Shown in pieces: positions 48,125-59,190 of a DNA stretch of 64,000 nt (positions are counted from its first letter, which is position 1; the number at the start of each line of letters is the position of its first letter). The notes beneath the pieces were generated by a model. That model did no database searches. It worked only from the letters and a program-made list of their open reading frames with translations, and was not told the origin of the DNA. Origin of the DNA: Globodera rostochiensis (Eukaryota; Nematoda; Chromadorea; Rhabditida; Heteroderidae); the NCBI GenBank assembly GCA_018350325.1, contig JAEVLN010000006.1, positions 4,082,056 to 4,146,055 on the forward strand, read 5' to 3'. Position numbers and translations under genes: made by a program.

Positions 48125-48450
48125 AGTAAAAAACCTCAACAAAATTTCTGTTGGTTGCTCCAACCCGACAATGTTCTTAGGCAACGGTGCATAAGGCAAC
48201 GGCATTTCTTTATAATCCCGAATAGCTTTGGGAAAAGCTTCAGAAAAAGTGATCCTAAATTTTGATCCCAGTCGAAGCAGAAGCGCGCCGCGCTCGTGCA
48301 GGCGCGCGTGCGCGAGTGCCGAAAATCGGCGATTGACCAAATTTGGTCCTCGCCTATCGGGACATGCCCATTCGTCCCGTCGGATCAGGCTAAACACATC
48401 AGCCCACACTTCTGAAGGTAGGTAGCGAGGTCTAAAGTTGTTCGGGTTGA
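48125..48450 (-). CDS. F-box-like exon fragment
   Basis: The frame reads RYLPSEVWADVFSLIRRDEW, then PNLVNRRFSALAHARLHERG, then GALLLRLGSKFRITFSEAFP and IRDYKEMPLPYAPL. The LPSEVWADVFSLI...LVNRRFSAL pattern matches the F-box consensus (LP.E....IF..L, then ...VNRRF..L), a motif that binds SKP1 in SCF ubiquitin ligases. Some plant-parasitic nematodes have many such genes. Borders are unclear: an in-frame stop sits upstream near 48458, so an acceptor must lie between, and the frame downstream turns AT-rich after QPTEIL. No other F-box gene exon is assigned here. The protein may be a fragment. Confidence 0.5.
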
Positions 48451-48600
48451 TTGTTCAATCCCAGAAATATGAATTAATGCATAATTAATAATTGCAAAAT
48501 TTGAGCAAAAGGAAAGAATTATTTTTCGTCCCATATTTTCGATGCTCTCCATTCTATTCCTATTTTAGCATTATATTTTAAATTTTTAACCCTTTTTGGT

Positions 48601-49026
48601 AAAATTGAAGAATATCAAAAACTTTTGTTTTTCCTGAATTTATATATCAATCGACTCCTCTCGTCGAGACAAAAATTTTGATTGGGAAACCACTTTGAAG
48701 CAAGTTATGAGGCCGGGACTGAAGTTTCTTTTTGCGTGGGGACTCAGTTGTCCTCCCCGAATCACCTCCACGCCCCTAAAAGTGAACCCCCTTTCTCCGC
48801 AGACAACGTAAACAGTGATACCAAATTTAAAAAGCCAATACCCCTTTTTTATCAGTAGACAACTGAGTCCCCACGCAAAAAGAAACTTCAGTCCCGGCCT
48901 CGTTATTTGAGCTAAAAATTTATATCCGGGGGGTTCAGGGGTGCTGATCACGAATCTGACCTACGATTTCTATATTGATATATAAATTCTGGAAAAACAA
49001 AAGTTTTTGATATTCTTCAATTTTTC
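48601..49026. mobile_element. Foldback related to 44564-45286
   Basis: The arms 48601-48755 and 48855-49026 are inverted copies (AAGAATATCAAAAACTTTTG; GGGACTCAGTTGTCC; CGGGACTGAAGTTTC). The left arm has TCGACTCCTCTCGTCGAG and CACTTTGAAGCAAGTTATG, homologous to the satellite 2 core. Confidence 0.75.
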
Positions 49027-49372
49027 CTCATTTTTCGATTTACCAGTCGTATACCGAAGAAAGTCGTCCCTCCATAACCCATTTATTTTGTTCAGATTTT
49101 CACAAAATTTTCACTATTTCTTTTATTTCTCACCTACCTTTTATTTTTATTGTTGTCGTCTATCATCAGCAGCAATAATAAATAATTATCAATATAAAAT
49201 ATGAGGGTATATTAATTGTTATTAGCGAGCCTGTGTTTACTATGAAGAAAGTAGCTCAAAAACAACCTTTTCACTTTAAAATTTTTTTTTATCTGGAGAT
49301 TTTAGTCACTATAAATCACTATTTTGGCATTTTTTGAGAATAACTCACTATTTCGCCTTAATCCTATATTAA

Positions 49373-49895
49373 TAGGGCTTTGCGTTGTAGGTTTTAACTT
49401 TTGCGAACATGTTATCATGAGAGAAGCCCAAAAATAGCATTCATTTCGAAAAATTTTCGAATTAGGGCGACTTTTTAGTCAATATAATCATCAATATTTC
49501 GGGTTTTTTGAAAAAAAATCAATATTTTGCCATTTTTCCGAAATAAATCAATATTTCGACCTTTTTTGGGCAAATTTCTTAAGAAAATGTAACAAAAACG
49601 GAACACCCCTAAAAATCAAAAAAAAAAAATGACTTTTTCTTGGACCAAAAATGCACCCCTAAAGATCGATATTTTCCGAAAAAATTTTGTTTTGACCTTT
49701 TTTATAAAATTTTCTAATGGAAAAAATATTACTTTTACATTGTTAGAGGAGGAAACTAATAAAGAGTAAGCAATTTTGAAGGTTTTTACGAATAAATTGA
49801 CTGGTTTAAAATCAATATTTTGATCAATATTTGGGCATTTTGGAGGGTTTTAGTCAATATTTCGAGTTTTTTAGTCCCTACAACGCAAAGCCCTA
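49373..49895. mobile_element. 523-bp hAT-type element
   Basis: The ends are TAGGGCTTTGCGTTGTAGG and CCTACAACGCAAAGCCCTA, flanked by perfect TATATTAA (49365-49372, 49896-49903). The interior has repeated TCAATATTTCG-like units; similar units occur in caspase intron 6 (20521-20610). Confidence 0.93.
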
Positions 49896-49903
49896 TATAT
49901 TAA

Positions 49904-51338
49904 ATTTGAGTCTCGAAAAAGTGTTGTGCAGTGAAAGGAAAGGCGATGAAAGGGCGACTAGCCCCAAACATTTTGGGAGGTCAATAATGGCAAGGGAAAG
50001 AGAGAGCCTTCAAGGCTTAACGCGAAATCGGATCGATGCTAAGGGGCCCGCAGGCGCCAGCACAAGTGATGGTTGGTGGAGTGAATGTTAGTGGGGTGAA
50101 TAGAGAAAAGGGATGGCCCCCGGGGGGGAGGGGCAAGGGGCACCAGCAAAAGCACAGCTGGGAAAGCCTGAGGGTGGGGAACAGGGATGGGAGCCGACGA
50201 CCTAAAAAAATTTCGGAAATCGGAATTCCGGGGTCTTAAAATTTTTCGGAAATCTGAATTGCGGGGTCTTAAAATTTTTCGGAAAGTCGGAAATCGGAAT
50301 TCCGACCATCCCCACTGGGGAGAAGAAGCGGCAGATGCACGGCCACTCTCACAAGGCCATTCAGCGCACCATTTGGACTTCACCAAATTCCCCGCCCTCC
50401 TCCCAACCGGTTTATGAGTGTCCTGCTGCTGGGCCCTATACCAAATGTCACTTTTAACTTTGAAGATTTTCGCTTTAACTTTGAAAAAGTTAAAAGTTTT
50501 TCGTACCAATTGTGCTTTTCAAGTTAAAAGTTAAAAGCAAAAACTTCAAAGTTAAGGGTGACTGCGTACCAATTGTTACCTTTAATTCACATTACTTTTA
50601 AAAGTTACTTTTAACTTTGAATTTAGAGAAAGCTCAAATAGAGACTTTTTGATCACATATATTTTTTTCAGAATTTTTGAACCATTATTTATTCAGCAAA
50701 AAAATACTAGCCAAAGTAGTTATTTTTCCGACAATCCTCGGGAATTGGGGTCCCGCGTCTCGGTTAATTTTTTTTAAATTTGGATTTTAAAATTTAAATG
50801 CATTTTTTTCTAGGGTGAAAATATGTGTAGAACACGAATCCGATCTCGGATTTTACGAATTTTAAAAACCGAACCCGAATTCGGTATTGGGGCGTTTTTC
50901 TTTGACCAGCCCAAGGGTTTAGGGGGGTGTGATTAGGTGTTTCACACCTTATCAATTTTTTTTTGGAGTGGCAGGTGGCGATTCGTGGGGGTGGAGAGCT
51001 TGATCTTACCGACCAGGGGAGAATTTTGCCGTAAACCCAGGTGTTTTAGGTTTAGGAGGGTTTAATTTAAAAAGTTTATGATTAATAATTGATGCAATTC
51101 AGTTTTGAAAATAATTATTGATAAAATTAATTAGAGTTCCTTCAACCCTTGGGCATTGGGTGATGGAAAGGGGGAGGGAATTTGTTTCCCCCGCGGATTT
51201 GGTGTTGGGGAGGTTCATTGATTGACCAATGGTGGAGGAGACGATGCCACATTCAAATTTGACCTGAAGAAGGGGGAGAGGCAAAAATATGAGTTGTGAG
51301 AATGCAACGTGTAACAGAAAAAGGACGTTCATTGGAAC
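49904..51338. other. No supported gene
   Basis: It contains a 133-bp foldback at 50182-50314 (CAGGGATGG and CCATCCCCA ends, AATTCCG interior, imperfect flanks GTGGGGAA/CTGGGGAG). It also has an AAGTTAAAAG/CTTTTAACTT palindromic cluster at 50440-50620 and AT-rich DNA. Confidence 0.5.
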
Positions 51339-51346
51339 ACTATAAC

Positions 51347-51676
51347 TAGGGCCACGATTTATATGGACAAAAAATCTCGAAATATGGCCATAAAATATGG
51401 ATGAAAAATTGCAAAATATGGACCAAATATGGGCAAAAACTCAAAATATGGACGAAATATGGATAAAAAAATTTTCAAAGGGTGTATTTTTCGTTTTTAT
51501 TGCATTTTTGTTAAGGAATTTTTGAAAATCACGAAATATGGATAAAAATATGGAAAATATGGATTATAAAATGGGCTCTTGAAGCCCCAACCAAAGTTAA
51601 AAACACTATTTATGGCATTTATACGCTGTTCCGAGTACGCAAAAAAATATGGATTTCCATATAAATCGTGGCCCTA
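51347..51676. mobile_element. 330-bp hAT-type element
   Basis: The ends are TAGGGCCACGATTTATATGG and CCATATAAATCGTGGCCCTA with perfect ACTATAAC duplications (51339-51346, 51677-51684). Internal AATATGGAC repeats also occur in the caspase upstream arms (1500-1610, 16510-16635). Confidence 0.93.
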
Positions 51677-51954
51677 ACTATAACTTAACAATGGAAATAG
51701 CTATTAAATATGGCATTGAGCTTTGGCGTTATGTCAATTCAAAAATTACAGCAGAAATCGAGTTGGCCACACATCGAAAACAAGAACTTTTGATTAAAAA
51801 CACCGATTTGCCTAATTTTTTGCAGAGAGCTCAGAAACAAAATGGCCAACATTTTTTAACATGTGAAATTTTGATTCTAACGCCCAATTTTTTTTTAGCC
51901 CCTTGAAGTTTAAAAAATTGAAATTTAGCCTAAAATGAGTGAACAAATCAAAAA

Positions 51955-52040
51955 AAGTGGTACCAATCGATTCCTCTCGTCGAGCTGAGTACGAATCAGC
52001 AAAAATTTCTTGCCGGAAAGACCTATGAAGAAAGTTGCTA
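51955..52040 (+). repeat. Dispersed relative of the satellite 2 core
   Basis: It reads ATTCCTCTCGTCGAGCTGAG, then AATTTCTTGCCGGAAAGACC and TATGAAGAAAGTTG, matching the satellite 2 monomer across about 75 bp. Confidence 0.75.
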
Positions 52041-53296
52041 CAAAATAAAGTTGGCAGAAATTGCACTCAAATCTCAAAAAAATTCAAAATTTAAATTTTT
52101 GTTTTGTTGACATAACGCCAACGCTCAATGCCATTATTCCTCGTTAAATTATAGTGCAAATACACAAAAAACATCGATTACACTCAAGCGGGGTTGAACT
52201 TGCACCACCCGGATACCGTAATTTATGCATTTTTTTGAAATCCACATCACCACGCTCGCAAATCTGCTATTTCCAAATCTATTGGGGCGTAAGTTATAGT
52301 GTGGAATGTTCGTTTCTCCATTTACCTCATTTTCTCCCAATCCCCTTTTCCCCAATTTATATTTTGCCTTGTCCATTAATTTTCTCAAAATTTCATTCTT
52401 TATTTTGTCACAAAACCATTCTCGATGATTTAAAAATACATACATTTCATTTTCTCCCAAACCTTTTTCCCACAATTTTTTCGACCATTAATTTTCAAAA
52501 TTTCAAATCATTTTTTTTTCGTCACATTTAAAAAAAAATGTACTATCATGCTTAAAAACTCACATTGGTCGGGCCACCGTTGCGTGCCCTCGTGTGGCCA
52601 ATGCCAAACTCCTTCAACAGACTTTGCTCGGGTGAACTTTTTTTTTTTTCATTATTTTGGTTTAAAAAAAAGATAAATTTTGCAAATTGCAATAAAACAT
52701 TTGTGTGCGGGTTCGTCCCCAACCAGAGGTGGTTTTGGTCCCAAACATTTTCACATATACACAAAAACTTTGTCTCTGGACCGCCAAAAATATGACAAAT
52801 TATTGCTTACAATAATTGAAGTAAATAGCGTGTAACATTAGCCTAAGCCTAAAGTTCTGCGAGATTTAAGCTTAAGCCTAAAAATGCGGAATTCTGCTGG
52901 TTTTAGTGTCAAAAGCGGCTTAGGCCTAAGCCTAAGCCTAAAAGGTGCCCATGGATTCCATAGAGCTGAATTTGTTGTTAACACATTTTGAGGAAACGCT
53001 CTCAAATAACCAAAAAAACTGCTATTTTTTTGAATAAAAAATTTGTGACCGGGCGTATTTAGCATTTTTTATGGGGTGAGGGGCACCCCGAGGTGTATTT
53101 TTGGGTTTTAATTGCGTTTTTCTTAAGCGATTTTTTCCAAACAAAAAAAAAATCGTTTTTAGAGAGCGGGGCGATAGCATTTCTTAAGGAGTTTTTTCAA
53201 AAAAAAATTTTCTCAATTTTACAAGGGATGGCACATACCGGTTGTGTCCCCCTCCTAAATAGTCCTTGACCCTTTAGCAGACTTAAACGCTGCTAC

Positions 53297-53483
53297 TAGG
53301 GTTGGACAAAACCGGATATTATCCGGGTCCCCCGGATACCGGATAGTTCAAAAACACCCGGATATCCGTCCGGATACCGGATAATTTGGCTGGGCTTGGT
53401 CCAAGACCCGGATAATTTTACCCCAAAAATTTCCAAAAACACCCGGATACCGGTCCCGGATAACCCGGGTTTGTCCAACCCTA
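53297..53483. mobile_element. 187-bp hAT-type foldback
   Basis: Sister of 46729-46903: ends TAGGGTTGGACA and TGTCCAACCCTA, perfect GCTGCTAC duplications (53289-53296, 53484-53491), interior of CCGGATA palindromes. Confidence 0.93.
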
Positions 53484-53616
53484 GCTGCTACCTTAACTAA
53501 ATAAGCAATTTTAGTGTTCAAAAATGTGCCGACTTCACGTCCGTCCTTTGCCAGCGATTCGTCGGCGTCGTCGTCGAGCGCGGACCCCCCCCCCCCCCCG
53601 CCCCCCGCCCTGCCAT

Positions 53617-53895
53617 CAGGGCCGTATCCAGAAAAATTTTTTTTGGGGGGGGGCCAAGCAAAAAAGTCGATTCTTAGGGGTGCATTTTTCCGTTTTTATT
53701 GCATTTTTCTTTGGCAATTTTTTGCTAGGATTTTCAGAAATTTTTTAACATTTTTGTTGAAATTTCTAAAAATTTTGTCAATTTTCAATTTTTTCAAAAA
53801 TGAAATTTTTTTTTCCAAATTAAAACATTTTTGGGGGGGGGGGGGGAAGGGGTCTTGGCCCCCTTGCCCTCCCCCACCTCTTGTGTACGGGCTTG
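53617..53895. mobile_element. 279-bp element with CAGGGCCGTATCCAG end
   Basis: The left end is CAGGGCCGTATCCAG and the right end TGTGTACGGGCTTG (imperfect inverse), with 6/8 flanks CCTGCCAT and AATGCCAT. It contains G-runs. It interrupts a possible Ser/Pro-rich exon that begins after TTTTAG at 53515 (FASDSSASSSSADPPPP). Confidence 0.6.
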
Positions 53896-53967
53896 AATGC
53901 CATACAAATATGGCACTTGGGCTGACTGACTGTCCGTCTTTTTTGAAAATTTCTATTCCATGCGCAG

Positions 53968-55599
53968 CTCCATGCCCAAATTCGTCCCGTTGTTGCGGAC
54001 CTGGAACGTGCCGTGTGCGCCTCCGGCAAGCGTTCCCGACTGGTGCTGATCGGCTCCATTGCCTCTGGCATGGCATTCGACGAGTCCGCCGACATCAACT
54101 TGGCCTTTTTTTATGCTGGTGACACACAGCAACAGCGGGAACAATTTATGCTTTATAAATGTCATTGAATGCTATTTCTGGGCTTCTCTCATTAGTGCTG
54201 CACGAGAGTCTCGGTCTCGAGTCTCGACTCGAGAAATTTCTCGGGGTTTTTGGGTCTCGGTCTCGAGTCTCGGTAAATTTTGGGTCTCGTGCAGCACTAT
54301 CTCTCGTCAAACCCTATTCACAACAACAACAACAACAACAAAAAGGGTTAAAACCTAAAAATCTCGCCTCTACAAATCACCTTTTGTTTTTAATACAAAA
54401 TTAATTAACTTATCCAAAAGTCCTCTCGCCCGACATCGTCTCGCACCAAACTCTCGGCGGTGCCATCTTTTCGCCCGTAATGCTTTCGCCGGCCATCTTC
54501 ACCCATGGTTACTTGATGGTCAGCATTTTCTCGCCCTCATTCCTTTCTTGACAACAAAAGTGTTTGGTTTACCTAAGAAAATAAAATTCCACAAAAACTA
54601 TTACTTTGCGTGTACCGTAATTAGTAGCTCACCCTCTATTTGAAGCCCCATTCTAACTGTAGCCCTTCCCCACCTCTCGAGGGGGGGGGGGGGAAATAGA
54701 AGCCCATGGGCTATAATAATGAAATACGGTATTTTGACTTAATCATCTTCATATCCCTCCCAGGGATATTCCCGGAATATGGGTACCTCGCGGATCATCC
54801 CAAACTCATCACCAATCAAACTTGCTTCAACCTTAACCGATTCAAAAATTCTTAAAACCATTCGAAGGAGCTTGAAGAGTTGAAGCTAACTTTAACTTAA
54901 AGCTTTGCGATTGGACAAGTATCAAAAAAGTTATGGCCATAACAAGGCTTAGAATGGATTTAATGATATACAATTTGTTCAATTTGCGGGAGGTACCCAT
55001 ATTCCGCAATTTTCCCAATGTGCATTATATTTTAACATTCATACATTGTGCATTAATTGCCTTTACTTTTCTATTTTTCGGTAAGTTTTGTGATGATTGA
55101 AACAAGTTTGTGCTGAAAAGAAAAGTTTTCTAAACAAAAAAAAACATTTAAGCAAATCACTGCTTTCATGCCTTCCGTCACAATCAAAGCTACAACCCGG
55201 ACAAAAAACTTGAGGCTTTGTTGAAGAGCAGGGCTGCATTTTGCCCCGGAAACGTGGGAGCACGTTTTCCACGTTTTGGGCTTTTTTGCCACGTTTTTAC
55301 CCCGTTTCAGTCTTAAATTCGATTTTTTACCATTTAATCCCAATTTAATGTATATATTTTAAAAATTAGTAAACATTTCGCCAAAAAAGCGACAAAAGGC
55401 TTTAAAAAATTTCCACGGTTTTTCCACGTTTTTGAAAAAATTTTCCACGTTTTTTCCACGGTTTTGAACTCGTTTTCCACGTTTTTGGGTTTTGGACATG
55501 GCAACCCTGTTGAAGAGCACCGATTATACGCACATATTCAACCTTGAATGTCTGTTGGGAAATGTCGGCTGTCAGACATACCGGTGCAAAAATGGTCCG
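53968..55599 (+). CDS. Nucleotidyltransferase-like gene fragment, degenerate metal site
   Basis: Exon 53968-54118 follows a CATGCGCAG acceptor and reads IRPVVADLERAVCASGK, then LVLIGSIASGMAFDE and SADINLAFFYA. The GS...G...S.DI.L spacing is that of the poly(A)/poly(U) polymerase (Cid1/GLD-2 type) catalytic core, where SDIDL supplies two metal-binding Asp; here it reads SADINL. The GTGACA donor leaves one base that joins in phase to the exon from 55153 (NHCFHAFRHNQSYNPDKKLE, then LLKSTDYTHIFNLECLLGNV). That second exon is interrupted at 55229 by an insertion with perfect 8-bp duplications and continues to about 55599. An N-terminal Ser/Pro-rich exon may start at 53515. Probably an inactive or decaying member; the family assignment is inference from a short match. 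Confidence 0.5.
54193..54299. mobile_element. 107-bp hAT-type foldback
   Basis: The ends are TAGTGCTGCACGAGA and TCTCGTGCAGCACTA, flanks TCTCTCAT and TCTCTCGT (7/8). The interior repeats GGTCTCGAGTC. A related, truncated piece lies at 57640-57745. Confidence 0.85.
55229..55509. mobile_element. 281-bp hAT-type element inside a coding exon
   Basis: The ends are CAGGGCTGCATTTTG and GGACATGGCAACCCTG, with perfect TTGAAGAG duplications (55221-55228, 55510-55517). The interior repeats TTTTCCACGTTTTT and its inverse. A partial relative lies at 59250-59310. Confidence 0.9.
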
Positions 55600-55949
55600 G
55601 TCGATGGGCGGGCGGGCGGGATGGAATAAAATTTGGAAAAAATTAATTTATGCATTTCCAATTTATGCAAAATCGAATATTATTTTTTTTTTTGTCAAAA
55701 AACACGAAAATGTTTTGCAAATTCAAACGTTACAATTCAAAAGCATTCGTGGTTGTAGAATACGAATCTGAGCTCCGTTTGGCCAATTCCGAACAGCGTA
55801 CCTCCGAATTCGAACAATTTTCGAAAAATTTAAATCAAAGATCAAATTTGGCTTCAAAATCATTCAACAACGCGCGAATTTGAGCACTATTTGCACTTTC
55901 GTTGTAATTTTGTGCTTTTAAATTAGGGCTGTCATCCCGCGTGCGGGGT

Positions 55950-56180
55950 TGAGAATTGCGGGGTCGGGGTCTTTCGGGGGCGGGACTGTCGGGGTCGGGG
56001 TCTTTCGGGGGCGGGACTGTCGGGGTCGGGGTCTTTCGGGGGCGGGACTGTCGGGGTCGGGGTCTTTCGGGGGCGGGACTGTCGGGGTCGGGGTCTTTCG
56101 GGGGCGGGACTGTCGGGGTCGGGGTCTTTCGGGGGCGGGACTGTCGGGGTCGGGGTCGGGGTTACCCAAATCGGTCGGGT
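55950..56180 (+). repeat. GC-rich 31-bp tandem repeat
   Basis: About 6.5 copies of GGGGTCTTTCGGGGGCGGGA plus CTGTCGGGGTC. Because 31 is not a multiple of three, all three frames are open through the block, giving spurious Gly/Arg-rich or Pro/Arg-rich peptides. It starts after a TTAGGGCTGTC motif resembling an element end. Confidence 0.93.
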
Positions 56181-56459
56181 TCGGGGTCGGAGTTGCGGGG
56201 TTTTTTTAAATTTTTCTTCAAAATTTTAGAGGTCAAATTTTTGTTTTTTTTGAATATTTCCGAAATTCATTGACATTAGAGCTGATAATTTTTTAAATTT
56301 TGCTTTTATTTTGAAGAGAAGGTAAGGGCATCTAGTGATGTAACCGATCCCAAACAGCTGTCCGAAAACCGGAATTCCTGACCCAAAAATGCCCGGAAAA
56401 TTCATTGAAAATAATTTTTATTTTGTCAAACAAGTTTTTTGAGAATTTTTATTCACTTT

Positions 56460-57215
56460 TGAGTGGGGGGCGGGGGGGAGGGGTCGGCGGTGCCGATAGG
56501 CGCCGCCGAGAAATTTTTTGAATTTTTGACTCAATTTTTGTTAAGGGATTTGCAACCAAAATTTAAAAATGCTGTGAATTTTGTTAAGAAATTTGGCTAA
56601 TAATTTAAAGACCGGAATGTTGGACCCAAACAAAATTTGGTCAATAATATTGGTAAAAAATTTTGTACAAAACAACCTAAAAATGTTTTGATTTTGGGTT
56701 TTGGTCAGGACTCTTTTAGAAACCATAATAAAATGCCCAAATTTCCGATTTTCTTAAAATTTTTAATAAAAGTTTTATTCAAAGCATTTTTCTGACCAGT
56801 TATCATAAATCCATGAATATATTAAATCAGGGTAGCCACCTGTCAACCCAAAAATCAGGAATACCGGCTGAAAAATCTGAAAAAAAATCAGAAATTTTTT
56901 TAGGTGTGTAAATATATGAATTTAATGCCAAAACTTTTTTATTGCTAAGAAAAATTGTGTAAAATTTCGATAATTTTGCCGATTTTTGAATTCTCAGAAA
57001 TCCAATTTCTTTTTGCGAATTCTGCTTTATTAGTAGGTGGCGGTCGGCGGTGCCGATATTTTTGGTTTTTGGTTTTGGTCCGGACTCTAGTTTTAATGCA
57101 TTTTTTTGTTAAGAAATTTTCAAAAATAACTTTTTTTTGCGAATTCTGCTTAACTTTTGGTGGGGGGTCGGCGGTGCCGATAGGCGCCGCCGAGAAAATT
57201 TTGAATTTTTGACTA
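56460..57215 (+). repeat. Copies of the GGCGGTGCCGATAGGCGCC hairpin family
   Basis: The hairpin core occurs at about 56485 and 57166, with a partial copy at 57042. The two full copies are followed by GAGAAA and a TTTTTGACT segment. Inverted copies occur at 58516, 58633, 60763 and 60850. Older copies lie in both inverted-repeat arms (about 413-437, 17700-17725). Confidence 0.75.
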
Positions 57216-57444
57216 GATTTGTGTTTAGAGATTTGCTACCAAATTAAGAAACGCGGTAATTTTTTAAAGCTTTTTATGGCGATAAAAAATGGAAGCTTTA
57301 GTGAATTTAATTAGGAAAAATATGCTTAAAATTTGCAAAAAAAAATCACCATTTTATAAGGTTTACTGGGTGATGTTTTTTAAGAATCAGTAAAAAGGAG
57401 TCTCTAATTATCAATTTAAATGAAGAAAAATTCATTTCACTGGG

Positions 57445-57512
57445 GAGACTAGAACTTAACAATACAGACAAAGCGACAGGAATTTAACCACTGCGCCATA
57501 CGCACACTGTAT
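57445..57512 (-). repeat. tRNA-derived SINE-like fragment
   Basis: On minus, TGGCGCAGTGG is a perfect box A and GTTCTAGTC a decayed box B about 40 nt downstream. No acceptor stem closes. Confidence 0.4.
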
Positions 57513-57894
57513 TCAGAAAGTTGACAAAGTATTAAAGGATTTCTAATTCATTGTGTATTTTCAAATCTTTCAAAGCACATAATTCTTTAATGATTTCTCA
57601 TAAAAAATTCCATCTTTACCAGTGCAAAAAAGTCTCATTTTCCGAGACTAAAAACCCGAGAGTCGAGACCGAGACCGAGACCCAAAAAAACCGAGAAATT
57701 TCTCGGTTCGAGACTCGAGACCGAGACTCTCGAACAGCTCTAATAATTACCAATCTTACAAAACAAAAGGGTCCTTCCTCCCTCAACATTTGACAAAATT
57801 AAGAATTTTAAAAATATCGGTGAGTTCTCCAACCAAAAAAATGAATTTCAAAGTTAAATTCAATCCAAAACTATTTTTAAAAAATCGAAAATAT

Positions 57895-58056
57895 TCCAGT
57901 GACATCTTAATTGTTTGATTTGGTTGAGTTTAAAAAAAGTTATAGGCTTTGAATTGCTGGCACTGAAGTGTCCCGGCACTGAAGTGTCCCGGTACTGAAG
58001 TGTCCCGGCACTAAAGTGTCCCGGCACTGAAGTGTGGGCACTGAAATGATGTGTAC
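57895..58056. mobile_element. Right half of a CACTGAAGTGTCCCGG iteron foldback
   Basis: It matches the right arm of 59907-60400, from the TGATTTGGTTGAGTTT core through five GCACTGAAGTGTCCCG-like units to GAAATGATGTGTACC. It is split by the insertion 58057-59182; its last base pairs resume at 59191. Confidence 0.8.
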
Positions 58057-59182
58057 CAGGGATGGGCGGAATTCCGACTTCCGACATTTTTTGGGCTCGG
58101 AATTCCGAGTTCCGACTTCCGAAAATTTTTGACAATGCGGAATTCCGAGTTCCGACTTCCGAAATTTTAAGGAAAAAATCGGAACTTTTTTCGGAAGTGT
58201 TACCCAAATTTTTGCAAAAAATGACAATTTGTGTCGATTTTGAACACAATGCCAAATTAAATTTAAAAAATCCTTAATTTAATATCTTTTGCAAAGCGCG
58301 CATTTCCAATACGTATATGTCTCAGTGGTTAAGCAGTTTCGTGACTTATGTTGGGTTCTATTAACCCAAGAGAAAACTCATTATATGTTTTTAATTTAAT
58401 TCTTTTTATTGATTCTTAGTCATCGCTCAAAAACCCTTATAAAATGGTGATTTTTTTTTGAAATTTTGGGCACATTTCCTAATTAAATTCACTAATTAAT
58501 TTTTTCCCCCGGTAGAGCCTATCGGCACCGCCGGAACTCTCCTATTCCCTAAAAACTTGAAAAAATTACCTTATTTATAAAATTTTGGTTGCAAATCCCT
58601 TAACAGATCGAGACAAAAATTCGAAATTTTCTCGGCGGCGCCTATCGGCACCGCCGACCCCCTCCCCCCCCCCACCTTCTCAAAAATCCTGTATTCCTGA
58701 CTAATTTTCTTTAAAAAACCATACCCAAAAATAAAGCCTCTAAAAATTTTACCTTTTTAAAAAATTCTTTTCAGCGGCGACGCTAGTCACCCAACAAAAA
58801 CCTTTAATAAAAAGCCATAAAATTTTCAATTTCAGGAATTTTTGAACCTAAAATTAAAAAATGTTCAAAAACTTTTTTTTTTGCAATCAAACAAGTCAAT
58901 TGTTGAATTTAATTGTTAAATGTTTGTTGTTTTATTGTTTTTGGTTCGTAAATTGATTTATTCAAGTCAAGGCAACATATATAAGAAAATTTTTAAAACT
59001 TCCGAGTTCCGACTTCCGAATTCCGAGTTCCGACATTTTTTGGGCTCGGAATTCCGAGTTCCGACTTCCGAAAATTTTTTAAGGCCCGGAATTCCGAGTT
59101 CCGACTTCCGAAAAATTTTTAGGCCCCGGAATTCCGACTTCCGAGTTCCGAAATTTTCTGAGGTCGTCGGCGCCCATCCCTG
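58057..59182. mobile_element. 1126-bp hAT-type element nested in another element
   Basis: The ends are CAGGGATGGGCG and CGCCCATCCCTG with perfect ATGTGTAC duplications (58049-58056, 59183-59190). Subterminal arrays of GAATTCCGAGTTCCGACTTC lie at both ends. The interior holds two GGCGCC hairpin copies and a SINE-like piece (58315-58375). Confidence 0.93.
58315..58375 (+). repeat. tRNA-derived SINE-like fragment
   Basis: TGTCTCAGTGGTTAAG (box A-like) is followed 26 nt later by GGGTTCTATTAACCC (box B-like stem-loop). It lies inside the larger element at 58057-59182. Confidence 0.4.
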
Positions 59183-59190
59183 ATGTGTAC

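Noticed and set aside
55918..56273. Gly/Arg-rich or Pro/Arg-rich proteins on both strands
   Set aside because: Produced by the 31-bp tandem repeat, which leaves all frames open.
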